11,115 nt of DNA from Gemmatimonadota bacterium (GCA_013042495.1 JABDQB010000025.1:1-11115); one strand, 5' to 3'; shown: positions 1 through 7,812, numbered from the stretch's first letter. The notes: generated by a model not told the origin, from the sequence alone. Numbers and translations: made by a program.

Positions 1-7
1 TACGTCA

Positions 8-19
8 CCTGCGTGCAGG
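8..19. repeat. small inverted repeat over the first ribosome binding site
   Basis: CCTGC (8-12) and GCAGG (15-19) are perfect inverted arms separated by GT. The right arm overlaps the AGGAG Shine-Dalgarno sequence of the GlmU-like gene. In RNA the 2-nt loop is too tight for the full stem, so a DNA-level operator or chance is as likely as RNA control. Confidence 0.3.
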
Positions 20-30
20 AGATCGGTGAG

Positions 31-1263
31 ATGAAGCTTTACCTGTTCGATGATTGGGTCGCCGATGGCTGGCATCCGTATTCGCTCACGCGGCCGTGCT
101 CCGAATTGCTATTCGGTACCCTGCTGCTTCGAGAGCGCCTCGAGCGCTTCGCCGGCCGTCCAGCCACTGCGGTTCTGACGCGACCGTGGCTCGAGGCGTT
201 TGGGGAACGGGGCGCCCCGAGCGTGATCGAGCGGGGCCCGCTGCCTGCCGATGGCGAGCGGCTGTTGATATCGTCGCGCTTCGTCCCCTCGTTCGATGCT
301 CGGTTCGAGGGACGCGGAGAGACACCCGTCCTTCTCCGAACGGATGACGAGATCATAGGCTGCTACCTGCCAGCCGGTGTTTCTGGACCGGATACCGACT
401 GGCTCGAGGCTCCCGACGATCGGGCCGGAGCGCCCGAATGGAAGATGACCCGAGTCGATGGCGGACACCTGGAAACGGCATGGAGGTTCGTGGCCGAGAA
501 TCCAGGCCGCCTTTCGGCGGACCTTGCCGGGGACGCCGCCAACCTCGGGGGGGTGGAGCGGCTGCCCGAGGGTACGTGGCAGCTGGGCTCGCACCCTGTC
601 ATTCTCGGCGCCGATGTGCAGGTAGAGCCGGGGGTGTTGTTCGACACGCGTTCCGGCCCGATCCGACTGGCGGACCGCGCGAACGTGCGGACCGGGTGCC
701 GGCTCGAGGGCCCGCTCTACGTAGGGTCCTCCACGATCTTGTTGGGTGGAGCCATTGGCACGTCCAGCATTGGACCCGTTTGCAGGCTGCGGGGGGAGAT
801 CGAGGAATCCGTGATCCTTGGCTACACGAACAAGGCCCACGACGGATTCCTGGGTCACTCCTATCTTGGTCGCTGGGTCAACCTCGGAGCCATGACCACG
901 AACAGTGACCTGAAGAACAACTACAGTTCGATCCGCATTGGCGGGCCTGACGGTCCCATCGATTCGGGCCTGCGCAAGCTGGGCTGCCTGCTCGGCGATC
1001 ACGTGAAGACGGCGATCGGGACGCGCCTCAACGCCGGTACGATCGTGGGCGCCGGCACCAACCTGTTCGGCGATTCGCTGCCTCCTTCCTGGGTATCCCC
1101 GTTCTCGTGGGGCTCCGAGCCGGCGGGCCGTTCCCATGAGCGGGGTCGATTCCTGGAGACCGCGCGGCGGGTAATGGAGCGCCGGGAAGTGGCGTTCGAC
1201 GAGACCACATCGGATTGGTTGGGAGCGTGCTGGGACACCGCGGAACGAGGCGACACCGTTTGA
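31..1263 (+). CDS. GlmU-like sugar nucleotidyltransferase / acyltransferase (Bacteroidetes-type GlmU family)
   Basis: Predicted 410-residue cytoplasmic protein. The N-terminal part opens with LFDDW and has SLTRPCSELLFG near residues 18-29, typical of the family annotated as alternative bacterial GlmU (TIGR03991-like). The C-terminal half (about 185-345) reads as a left-handed beta-helix acyltransferase, with the family block GYTNKAHDGFLGHS at 264-277 and NSDLKNNYSS at 291-300. Family knowledge suggests UDP-GlcNAc or related sugar-nucleotide synthesis for cell-wall or surface glycans; the exact substrate is inference. The classical GlmU loop LAAGxGTRM is absent, as is usual in this family. I chose ATG at 31 over GTG at 13 because AGGAG at 17-21 sits 9 nt upstream and homologues begin at this point. 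The stop overlaps the next gene by 4 nt, suggesting co-translation. Family assignment is firm; substrate is not. Confidence 0.85.
   Translation: MKLYLFDDWVADGWHPYSLTRPCSELLFGTLLLRERLERFAGRPATAVLTRPWLEAFGERGAPSVIERGPLPADGERLLISSRFVPSFDARFEGRGETPVLLRTDDEIIGCYLPAGVSGPDTDWLEAPDDRAGAPEWKMTRVDGGHLETAWRFVAENPGRLSADLAGDAANLGGVERLPEGTWQLGSHPVILGADVQVEPGVLFDTRSGPIRLADRANVRTGCRLEGPLYVGSSTILLGGAIGTSSIGPVCRLRGEIEESVILGYTNKAHDGFLGHSYLGRWVNLGAMTTNSDLKNNYSSIRIGGPDGPIDSGLRKLGCLLGDHVKTAIGTRLNAGTIVGAGTNLFGDSLPPSWVSPFSWGSEPAGRSHERGRFLETARRVMERREVAFDETTSDWLGACWDTAERGDTV
1247..1250 (+). promoter_or_regulatory. ribosome binding site that sets the TTG start of the WalJ-like gene
   Basis: GAGG lies 9 nt before TTG at 1260. 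It supports the rare TTG as the real start, because the product then begins exactly where WalJ/YycJ homologues begin (RVATLGSGSRGNS). Confidence 0.55.
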
Positions 1264-2090
1264 GAGTTGCGACTCTGGGAAGCGGCAGCCGGGGCAATTC
1301 GGTGTTCGTCGAGTGTGGCCGGACACGTTTCCTCGTGGACGCCGGCTTCAGCGGTTCCGAGATTGCTCGGCGACTCGATCTTCTGGGCGTTGCGCCGGAA
1401 TCGATCCAGGCCATCGTAGTGACGCACGAGCACCGTGACCATACCGCGGGCGTGGGGATCGCGGCCCGTCGCTGGCACTGGCCTCTGTATTTGACACCTG
1501 CTACCGAGCGAGCCTGCCTCTCCCTTCTCAGAGGGGTGGAGACGGTCCGGCATTATGAGGGCGAAGTGCCTTTCGAGCTCGGGGAAGTCCGGATTCACCC
1601 GTCATCCACATGCCACGATGCGGCAGACCCGGTGGCGCTTACCATCCTGGATCCCGACAGCGGATTGAAGTTGGGCGTCGCAACTGACCTGGGCCGCGCC
1701 ACGACTCCCGTCCGGAACGCGCTGGCCGGGTGCAACTTCGTCGTCCTCGAGTCGAACCACGATGAGATCATGCTGAGAGAGAGCCCGTATCCGTGGTCGG
1801 TCAAACAGCGGATCGGTGGAAGTCGCGGTCACCTGTCGAATCGGCTCGCCGCCGACCTGGCGGCCGACCTTCTGCACCCGGCCCTCGGTGGGTTTCTTCT
1901 CGCCCACCTGAGTGACGAGTGCAACGCGCCGTCAGCGGCCATGCAGCAGGCTCGGAAGCGACTCGCCCGGAAGGGGTATCGAGGCATGGTGGACGTCGCC
2001 CCGCAGGACCGGCCGTCGCCGCTATACGACGTGGCGGCCCTGGTGGACGTGGCGCGAAACGGCGGTCCGCAGTTGCGACTCTTCAGCTAG
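1260..2090 (+). CDS. MBL-fold metallo-hydrolase, WalJ/YycJ type
   Basis: Predicted 276-residue cytoplasmic metallo-beta-lactamase-fold hydrolase. The metal-binding motif THEHRDH is at 55-61; further likely ligands are His119 (STCHDA), Asp143 (GVATDLG), the ESNHD block at 164-168, and His191/His216 in GHLSN and LAHLS. The GSGSRGNS start and the GHLSN/LAHLS pattern are characteristic of WalJ/YycJ, a 5'-3' exonuclease-like family linked in Firmicutes to coordination of cell-wall synthesis with division. The substrate here is unknown. TTG at 1260 is preferred because it gives the family N-terminus and has GAGG 9 nt upstream; it overlaps the preceding stop by 4 nt (TTGA). Translation is therefore probably coupled to the GlmU-like gene. 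A longer reading from GTG at 1215 would add 15 unrelated residues. A hairpin begins immediately after the stop. Confidence 0.88.
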   Translation: MRVATLGSGSRGNSVFVECGRTRFLVDAGFSGSEIARRLDLLGVAPESIQAIVVTHEHRDHTAGVGIAARRWHWPLYLTPATERACLSLLRGVETVRHYEGEVPFELGEVRIHPSSTCHDAADPVALTILDPDSGLKLGVATDLGRATTPVRNALAGCNFVVLESNHDEIMLRESPYPWSVKQRIGGSRGHLSNRLAADLAADLLHPALGGFLLAHLSDECNAPSAAMQQARKRLARKGYRGMVDVAPQDRPSPLYDVAALVDVARNGGPQLRLFS

Positions 2091-2112
2091 ACCGGCAGAG
2101 AGCCCTGCCGGT
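2091..2112. terminator. hairpin between convergent genes
   Basis: ACCGGCAG (2091-2098) and CTGCCGGT (2105-2112) form a perfect 8-bp stem with a 6-nt loop. The stem starts directly after the WalJ-like stop codon and lies just beyond the rseP stop on the other strand. There is no T-run on either side, so it is better called a bidirectional 3'-end hairpin than a classical intrinsic terminator. Confidence 0.5.
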
Positions 2113-2121
2113 GATGCCGGA

Positions 2122-3216
2122 TCAGATGCCTACCAGTCGCATGATGTCGTTCGCAAACGCGAGCACCATCAGACCCATCACGAGGATCATGCCGACCTGC
2201 GTCCAACGGAGTCGGTTCTGTGGGCTGACAGGCCGTCCGCCTCGAACACCCTCGGCGAACAAGAACACGAGGTGGCCACCGTCGAGCACGGGAATCGGGA
2301 GGAGATTCAAGACCGCGAGGTTTACGCTGATGATGGCCATGAAGTTGAGGAACGCAGTCAGGCCCTGCCGAGCGGCGGCCCCCGACAACTGGCCGATGAC
2401 GATCGGTCCACCCAACTCCTTCGCCGAGCCGCTGCCCGTGACCAGCTTCTTCAGGAACGTGAAGATCTCGACGGTCCAGGCCCCCGTGCGATGCCAGCCC
2501 GCGGCCGCCGATTCGGCCAGCGTCAGGTCTCGGGTCGCTCGATCCGCCCAGACCTCGATGCCGAGAAAGCCGTACTCCACCGAGTCCCGGGCTATCTCGC
2601 TGTAGACGACCGCCATTCCCGTGGTCGCCTCGAGCTCGACCGATTCTCCATCCCGTTCGACGGTCACCGCGATCGGGGTCGACGGCCGCATCCCCACGTA
2701 CTGCTGCAGTTCATCCCAGGCTCGAATTCGGCGACCGTCGAGTTCAAGGATCACGTCTCCCCGCTGAAACCCTGCAGCCACTGCCGGAGTTTCCGCCACC
2801 AGCCGACCGACGATCGGGTCCATCACTCCCTCGGACCGGGCCACGAAAGTGAATGCGGCGAATGCGAAGATGAAGTTCATCGTGACCCCCGCGATGATCA
2901 CGAGGAACCGCGCCCATAGAGGCTTCGCGTCGAAATCTCGCGGAGACGGCTTCCGGGCGGGCTCCGTCTTCCCCTCCAGCGGGGCGACAGCTTCCTCACC
3001 GACCATCCCCTCCATCTTCACGTAGCCGCCCAGCGGAATCGCGGCGAGCACGTATTCCGTCTCACCCCGGGTGAAGCCGGCGATCTTCGGTCCGAAACCG
3101 ATGGAAAAGCGGGACACCTCGATGTCCACGGCCTTAGCCGCCCAGAAGTGGCCCAATTCGTGGACCAGGATCAGGACGCCCAACACGACGATGGTCGACA
3201 GAATGGTAATCAGCAT
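2122..3216 (-). CDS. rseP: site-2 intramembrane zinc metalloprotease RseP
   Basis: Predicted 364-residue inner-membrane protease. The first transmembrane helix (about 2-22) ends in the zinc motif HELGH at 19-23. The membrane-associated loop GGYVKMEG is at 63-70. One PDZ domain spans roughly 133-205 (GFQRGDVILELDGRRI). The second half of the active site, LLPIPVLDGGH with Asp312, is at 305-315, and a last helix spans about 341-358. RseP cuts anti-sigma factors and remnant signal peptides within the membrane in envelope stress control. E. coli RseP has two PDZ domains; only one is obvious here. ATG at 3216 was chosen because homologues start just before the first helix; longer readings run into dxr. 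The ribosome site is weak (TTGAGCG). It is the last gene of the operon, 37 nt after dxr, and no bamA follows. Confidence 0.93.
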   Translation of the reverse strand: MLITILSTIVVLGVLILVHELGHFWAAKAVDIEVSRFSIGFGPKIAGFTRGETEYVLAAIPLGGYVKMEGMVGEEAVAPLEGKTEPARKPSPRDFDAKPLWARFLVIIAGVTMNFIFAFAAFTFVARSEGVMDPIVGRLVAETPAVAAGFQRGDVILELDGRRIRAWDELQQYVGMRPSTPIAVTVERDGESVELEATTGMAVVYSEIARDSVEYGFLGIEVWADRATRDLTLAESAAAGWHRTGAWTVEIFTFLKKLVTGSGSAKELGGPIVIGQLSGAAARQGLTAFLNFMAIISVNLAVLNLLPIPVLDGGHLVFLFAEGVRGGRPVSPQNRLRWTQVGMILVMGLMVLAFANDIMRLVGI

Positions 3217-3253
3217 TCGCTCAAGTCGTCCGCACTGATGTAAGAGTGCTCGT

Positions 3254-4432
3254 TCACGGAGTCTTTTCACCCCCCGTCGCCGGCTGTGTTCCGACGCTCT
3301 CGATGGAGCGAGACCGGGCTTCGGCATCTACGCTGACCAGATGCTCGAGGCTCTCCACCGGAGTGGCCGGCATCCTGGACAGCGCCATCTCGACCAGCTT
3401 CGGGATTCCCGCGAAACTCAGCCGGCCGGAAAGAAATGCACGGACGGCCACCTCGTTCGCAGCGTTGTAGACGGCGGGTGCCGTGCCACCCGAACGGCCG
3501 GCTGCGACACCGAGCTCGAACATCGGGAAATCCTCCCGGCGCAGTCGCTCGAATTCCAGTGGGCTCGCGCCGACGGGATCGAAGGCGCGGAATTCGTTCG
3601 ACAGCCGCTCGGGAGCCGACAGAGCGAAAAGGATTGGAACTTCCATCGTCGGATACCCCAGCTGCGACACCGTAGAGCCATCCCTGAACTCAACCATGGA
3701 GTGCACGATTGAGGCGGGATGCACGACGACGTCGATCCGGTCGAAGTCCAGCCCGAACAGCAGGTGGGCTTCGATCACCTCGAGCGCCTTGTTGGCGAGC
3801 GTCGCGGAGTCGACGGATATCTTGTCCCCCATGCTCCAGGTGGGGTGCGCCAGCGCATCTTCGGGACGAATAGCCGCGAACCGGTCGGCGGGCCAGTCCC
3901 TGAACGGCCCTCCGGAAGCCGTGAGAATCACGCGGCTTACTTCGGCCGTGGGCCGGTCACCGAGGCACTGGAGGATCGCACTGTGCTCGCTATCTACGGG
4001 GAGAAGTTCGCCCCCCCCTGCGGCCGCCGCCTCCAGCACCAGTTCGCCACCGACAACCAGTGATTCCTTGTTGGCAAGGGCCAGCCTCTTGCCGGCCTCC
4101 AGAGCGGCCAGGGTGGATTCGAGACCCGCAAATCCGACGAGCGCATTCACGACGATCGGGATGCTCGGATCTGCGGCTGCGCGCTTCACCTCATCTCTGC
4201 CGTAGCGCCACTGACCGTTCCACTGATCTCCCTGCGGCCGGTCCGCACCATCCGCGAGGACCACGTAGTCCGGATCCCAGCGAGCGGCCAGCCGATCCAA
4301 CGCCTCTGCCTGCCGACCGGCAGTCAACGCCGCGATCCGGAACCGGTCGACATGGCGGGCAACGACTTTGAGGGTCGAACCCCCGATGCTTCCGGTTGCG
4401 CCGAGAACGACTACGCGCCGGGGGGGCTTCAC
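3254..4432 (-). CDS. dxr: 1-deoxy-D-xylulose 5-phosphate reductoisomerase
   Basis: Predicted 392-residue cytoplasmic enzyme of normal family length. It converts DXP to 2-C-methyl-D-erythritol 4-phosphate with NADPH, the committed step of the MEP isoprenoid pathway. Visible motifs: the NADPH loop GATGSIG at 11-17, LANKE at 119-123, the metal site PVDSEH at 145-150 (Asp147, Glu149), SGGPFR at 173-178, HPTWSMG at 196-202, NKALEVIEAH from 214 with the third metal ligand Glu218, HPASIVHS at 238-245 and NAANE at 323-327. All expected catalytic residues appear present. GTG at 4432 is the start because it shares GTGA with the cdsA stop (4-nt overlap) and gives the family N-terminus. No strong ribosome site precedes it, which suggests translation coupled to cdsA. 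Confidence 0.96.
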   Translation of the reverse strand: MKPPRRVVVLGATGSIGGSTLKVVARHVDRFRIAALTAGRQAEALDRLAARWDPDYVVLADGADRPQGDQWNGQWRYGRDEVKRAAADPSIPIVVNALVGFAGLESTLAALEAGKRLALANKESLVVGGELVLEAAAAGGGELLPVDSEHSAILQCLGDRPTAEVSRVILTASGGPFRDWPADRFAAIRPEDALAHPTWSMGDKISVDSATLANKALEVIEAHLLFGLDFDRIDVVVHPASIVHSMVEFRDGSTVSQLGYPTMEVPILFALSAPERLSNEFRAFDPVGASPLEFERLRREDFPMFELGVAAGRSGGTAPAVYNAANEVAVRAFLSGRLSFAGIPKLVEMALSRMPATPVESLEHLVSVDAEARSRSIESVGTQPATGGEKTP

Positions 4433-5259
4433 AGGAACGTCAGAAGAAAGACGCACGCCGCCGGAATGGACCACAGCAATGAGTCCATCCGATCGAGTAG
4501 GCCTCCGTGCCCGGGCAGAAGCCGAGACGAGTCCTTGACCCCGCATTCGCGCTTCAACGCCGATTCGGCCAGGTCGCCGAGCGTCGCCGCGATCGCGACC
4601 ACCAGCCCGAGAGCCAGGACGCCTGGGATCTCCAGCGAGTCGCCGAGACGTGGAAGCACGACCCAACCATAGATAAGCGCACCGAGGGGGCCGGCGACCA
4701 GAGCCGAAATGGCTCCCTCGACGGTCTTGTTGGGACTGATGATCGGCGCGAGCTTATGCTTCCCGAACGCCCGCCCACCGAAATACGCGGCCGTGTCCGC
4801 CAGCCACGTGAGCGTGACGGGGAGGAAGAAGAAGAGCGTGCCCTCGACCGCGCTATCCGTGAATCGCTCGCGCAGCAGCACGCCAAAACTTATCAGGCCG
4901 CCCACGTATAGAGCGGCCGCAAGCGTCAGGGCCGCGGCCTGAAACGGCCGGTCCTCCGGACCTATGCGCAGGGTGGCAACTCCGGTGACGAGTACGACGG
5001 CCGCGAGAGTGATGCCCCAGGAGTCAGCGGGTCCCAGGTAGAAGGCGGCGAGTGGGTAAGACGCGGCCAGCAGCACTCCGACCGGGTATACAAACCGGTC
5101 ACCCCGGGCTGAGACCATCCGGCCAATCTCCCACACGGCGACCGCGGCGAGAACCGCGAGGCCGGCCGCGAACCAGGGCCCTCCCAGGTACGTGACGGCC
5201 ACGGTCACGGGAATTCCGATCGCCGCTACCGTCAACCGCTGACCCAAATCAGACCTCAT
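4429..5259 (-). CDS. cdsA: phosphatidate cytidylyltransferase (CDP-diacylglycerol synthase)
   Basis: Predicted 276-residue polytopic inner-membrane enzyme with about eight or nine hydrophobic segments. It makes CDP-diacylglycerol from phosphatidic acid and CTP, the branch-point precursor of bacterial phospholipids. The conserved SPNKTVEG is at 175-182. The family signature lies near the C-terminus: Lys236-Arg237, then KDSSRLLPGHGGLLDRMD at 242-259, with the invariant acidic and HGG residues. ATG at 5259 is 6 nt after the uppS stop and has a GGTGAG-like ribosome site that overlaps the end of uppS. The stop overlaps the dxr start by 4 nt. The uppS-cdsA-dxr-rseP neighbourhood is conserved in many bacteria and supports the call. 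Confidence 0.95.
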   Translation of the reverse strand: MRSDLGQRLTVAAIGIPVTVAVTYLGGPWFAAGLAVLAAVAVWEIGRMVSARGDRFVYPVGVLLAASYPLAAFYLGPADSWGITLAAVVLVTGVATLRIGPEDRPFQAAALTLAAALYVGGLISFGVLLRERFTDSAVEGTLFFFLPVTLTWLADTAAYFGGRAFGKHKLAPIISPNKTVEGAISALVAGPLGALIYGWVVLPRLGDSLEIPGVLALGLVVAIAATLGDLAESALKRECGVKDSSRLLPGHGGLLDRMDSLLWSIPAACVFLLTFL

Positions 5260-5265
5260 GTTCGC

Positions 5266-6036
5266 TCACCGTGTGACGCGACCGAAGCGCCGCTCGCGCC
5301 GCTGGTAGTCGAGCACCGCCTCATAGAGGTCGCGCTCGCTGAAGTCAGGCCACAGACATTCTGTCACGTGAATCTCCGAATACGCGATCTGCCATAGCAG
5401 GAAATTGGAGACCCGCATCTCCCCTGATGTGCGGATGAGCAAATCCGGATCGGGGGATCCCGTCGTATACAACGCCGAGGCAAAATCCGCCTCGTCGATG
5501 TCGTCGGGGTCGATTTCCCCCGCGACACAGCGCCTCGCCAGGGATCGAGCGGCGGACAGGATCTCGTCACGCGAGCCGTAGCTGATCGCAAGGTTCAAGA
5601 CGAGCGTGTCTTCGCCCGCCGTCGCCCCCTCGATCGACTCGACCGCTTGCAGGGCCGCCGGAGAAAGGCGCGCTCTGTCCCCGATCACGCGAACGCGGAC
5701 CCCTTTCTCCGCCAGGGCCTTCCTCTCGCGATCCACGTACTCCGACAACAGACGCATGAGAGCGGCGATCTCGTCGGGCGGGCGGGACCAGTTCTCCTTC
5801 GAGAAGGCGTACAGGGTAACGTGCTGAACGTCCATCTCCAGACAGCCCGTGACCGCCCGCCGGACCGATTTCATTCCCTCCCGATGTCCCATGAAACGGG
5901 GTAGGCCCCGCTCACCGGCCCACCGTCCGTTGCCGTCCATGATAATCGCGATATGCTTGGGAACATGACCACCCGCGACCACCCTCTCGAGGAGCTGCTC
6001 AAGCTCCGGCGCTCCCTCAGTCAACGTCCGTCGCAC
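5266..6036 (-). CDS. uppS: isoprenyl transferase (undecaprenyl diphosphate synthase)
   Basis: Predicted 256-residue cis-prenyltransferase. It extends farnesyl diphosphate with isopentenyl diphosphate to make the C55 carrier for peptidoglycan and surface glycans. The hallmark motifs are in order: HIAIIMDGNGRWA (28-40, catalytic Asp34), GHREG (50-54), LYAFSKENWSRP (75-86), LNLAISYGSRDE (147-158), IRTSGEMRVSNFLLWQ (201-216) and WPDF (229-232). The start is uncertain. GTG at 6036 has AGGA directly abutting it, too close for normal use; TTG at 6024 (252 residues) has AGGAG at an 11-nt spacing and may be the true start. Either overlaps the end of thiI (by 20 or 8 nt), so translation is likely coupled. 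MEP-pathway prenyl precursors from Dxr feed this enzyme. Confidence 0.94.
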   Translation of the reverse strand: MRRTLTEGAPELEQLLERVVAGGHVPKHIAIIMDGNGRWAGERGLPRFMGHREGMKSVRRAVTGCLEMDVQHVTLYAFSKENWSRPPDEIAALMRLLSEYVDRERKALAEKGVRVRVIGDRARLSPAALQAVESIEGATAGEDTLVLNLAISYGSRDEILSAARSLARRCVAGEIDPDDIDEADFASALYTTGSPDPDLLIRTSGEMRVSNFLLWQIAYSEIHVTECLWPDFSERDLYEAVLDYQRRERRFGRVTR

Positions 6037-7495
6037 TCCTGCCCGCAGACACGCCCGACGCCGGATTTCGGCTCCGGGCCAGGGCCCTCAGACCCTTTAC
6101 CCCACCCAGGAAGCTGTAGGCTTCATAGCCGGCGCGCTGCATCAGTTCGGCGATTCGCGCACTCTTGAGCCCGAACTCACAGTAAAGCACATAGGTCAGG
6201 TCGCGACTCAGCGCTCCATAGTCCGCCAGCAAGTCCACGTACTCCCTGTGCTCGGCGCCGCTCCAGTGCCAGTTGTGATACGACTCGGGGGCACGGGTAT
6301 CCAGGACCACGGCACCCTCCGGAACCGAGTCGAGGAATACGCTCTCGCCTGCCACGCGCGCCATATCCATGGCTCGAAGGTCGAACAGCTTGGCGGATGC
6401 CAGGCTGCGCGAGAGAATCGAGCCGTCGAGTTCTCGTTCTTCGTACAGGACCGCGCCGGGGGACGCGGCCGTTGCCGGTCGCCCGGTACTGATCGAACAA
6501 TACTCCCGGACCTTCGCCGAGATCTCGTAAGTTCCGATCTGCCGCGACCGAGTGATGATCTCCTCCTTGTCCATTCCCACGAGAGGCCTGAGCACCGGCA
6601 AGGAACTCGCGTCATCGATCGCCCGCAGGTTGGCCAGGGTCTGGGATGACACCTGCCCCACCGCTTCTCCGGTCACGATCGCGTCAGCCCCGAGCCGAGA
6701 CGCCACCCGCTCCGCCGCCCTGTACATCTCCCGCTTCAGGGCAATCTGCTGAAACGCCGGTCGGAATGCCCTGCGAATCTCGGTCACCACCGGTTCGAAG
6801 TCGAGGGACAGAAGCGTAGGCCGTGTGCCATAGCTCCAGCGATCAGCGAGAATCTGAGCCACCTCGAGCACCATGCGCTGATAAGCCTCGCCACCGAGGT
6901 TGCCGAATACGTAGTCGAGGGCCACGCCCCGCCGAAGCATCATCCAGGCGGCCACTGCCGAGTCGAAGCCGCCAGACAGAAGGCAGACGGCCCTGCCCTC
7001 CACTCCCAACGGAAGCCCTCCGGCTCCGGGCTCCTTCGCCGCATAGAACATTGCCCGTTCGTCCCTGACTTCTACGTACACCTCGACGTCCGGGTGGCTC
7101 AGGTCCACGCGCGCCGCCGTGCCCAGGGCTGCGCCAAGCTGGTTCATCACGTCCTGCGAGTTGAACGGGTGAGTGCCAGCGCGACGGGCCCGCACGGCAA
7201 ACGACCTGCTCCGAACGCGCTCCCCGAAGGTGCGAAGCCCCACTTCCACGATCTGCGGCAGATCAGCCGCGCACTCGGCCTCCAGCGTCGAGAAGGTGCT
7301 GATCCCGAACACACGCGCCAGAGGTTCGGCCGAGGGCGCATCCGATCGAACGTACAGACGACTCCACTCCGGCCGCAGCCGGCACGACGCTCCCGAGCTC
7401 TCCAGGGCGTCCCGGATGTTCTCGGCGAGCCGTTTTTGGAAGCGTGAGCGTGTGCGCCTTCCCTTGGTGGTGATCTCACCAGTCAGGCGCATCAT
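6017..7495 (-). CDS. thiI: tRNA 4-thiouridine synthase / thiamine sulfur transferase ThiI with rhodanese domain
   Basis: Predicted 492-residue cytoplasmic protein, close to E. coli ThiI (482). Order: N-terminal ferredoxin-like segment (1-50), THUMP domain (about 55-155), an adenylating PP-loop domain with SGGFDS at 174-179 and GEAVGQVSSQTLANLR at 276-291, then a C-terminal rhodanese domain (about 395-470). The two cysteines expected from E. coli (344 and 456) correspond to Cys333 (REYCS) and Cys439 (LYCEFG). It should activate U8 of tRNA for 4-thiouridine and may pass sulfur to the thiazole pathway. ATG at 7495 was chosen for a GGTGA ribosome site at 4-nt spacing. ATG at 7552 would add 19 residues and cannot be excluded, since two to five more residues would complete the first strand. 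Its 3' end overlaps uppS. Confidence 0.93.
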   Translation of the reverse strand: MMRLTGEITTKGRRTRSRFQKRLAENIRDALESSGASCRLRPEWSRLYVRSDAPSAEPLARVFGISTFSTLEAECAADLPQIVEVGLRTFGERVRSRSFAVRARRAGTHPFNSQDVMNQLGAALGTAARVDLSHPDVEVYVEVRDERAMFYAAKEPGAGGLPLGVEGRAVCLLSGGFDSAVAAWMMLRRGVALDYVFGNLGGEAYQRMVLEVAQILADRWSYGTRPTLLSLDFEPVVTEIRRAFRPAFQQIALKREMYRAAERVASRLGADAIVTGEAVGQVSSQTLANLRAIDDASSLPVLRPLVGMDKEEIITRSRQIGTYEISAKVREYCSISTGRPATAASPGAVLYEERELDGSILSRSLASAKLFDLRAMDMARVAGESVFLDSVPEGAVVLDTRAPESYHNWHWSGAEHREYVDLLADYGALSRDLTYVLYCEFGLKSARIAELMQRAGYEAYSFLGGVKGLRALARSRNPASGVSAGRSATDVD

Positions 7496-7595
7496 ATGGT
7501 CACCGGCGGCCGGAAGACGGCCCGGCGCAAGCGGTCCGGGCGCGGAGTCCATTAGAGCCCCGGCCTTCGGGGGTGCCAGCTTCCCGACGACCCGC

Positions 7596-7706
7596 TCAGG
7601 AGTCCGAGCGGCGACTCGGGATCCGCGACGCCACGAGGGCCGCAAGGAGCCCGACCACAGGAACGGCGAGCACGACGGCAATCAGAATAAAGCTGTCCGA
7701 TATCAC
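7596..7706 (-). CDS. small single-pass membrane peptide, unknown function
   Basis: Predicted 36-residue peptide, unrecognised. It starts at GTG 7706 with GGAG at 7713-7716, 6 nt upstream. Residues 5-27 form one very hydrophobic helix (FILIAVVLAVPVVGLLAALV). The tail RIPSRRSDS is basic, so the C-terminus is probably cytoplasmic by the positive-inside rule. A promoter-like pair lies at 7783-7812, about 70 nt upstream, and thiI begins 100 nt downstream (43 nt if ATG 7552 is used). This makes it the likely first gene of the thiI-uppS-cdsA-dxr-rseP operon. Size and topology resemble accessory peptides of membrane complexes, but there is no motif to name it. Short length keeps the confidence moderate. 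Confidence 0.5.
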   Translation of the reverse strand: MISDSFILIAVVLAVPVVGLLAALVASRIPSRRSDS

Positions 7707-7782
7707 TTCAAGCTCCGGTGGTCGAATGGAAGACCGACCCGGCGTCCGAACGCCAGGCGCAAGAACACTGGTGCGCAGCGGC

Positions 7783-7812
7783 ATTCTACCCGGGACCCGA
7801 TGATCGGGGCAA
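7783..7812 (-). promoter_or_regulatory. sigma70-like promoter of the thiI-uppS-cdsA-dxr-rseP operon
   Basis: On the minus strand TTGCCC (7812-7807, 4/6 match) and TAGAAT (7788-7783, 5/6 match) are separated by 18 nt. The predicted RNA starts near 7775, about 70 nt before the small membrane peptide. The leader contains a GGCGT/ACGCC hairpin (7741-7754) with a 4-nt loop. No TPP riboswitch motifs were recognised in the leader. Confidence 0.45.

Noticed and set aside
109..1326. Long minus-strand open frame of about 405 codons opposite the GlmU-like gene
   Set aside because: It lies fully opposite a recognised gene, has no family-like motifs, and long antisense frames are expected in GC-rich DNA.
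1912..2919. Plus-strand open frame of about 335 codons across the rseP gene
   Set aside because: It is antisense to rseP, whose catalytic motifs are clear, and its translation is low-complexity and charged.
3483..4205. Plus-strand open frame of about 240 codons opposite dxr
   Set aside because: Antisense to a gene with all Dxr motifs intact; serine/arginine-rich composition typical of a shadow frame.
7707..7782. TPP riboswitch in the leader of the thiI operon
   Set aside because: The characteristic CUGAGA and ACCUGA cores were not found; only a simple hairpin is visible.
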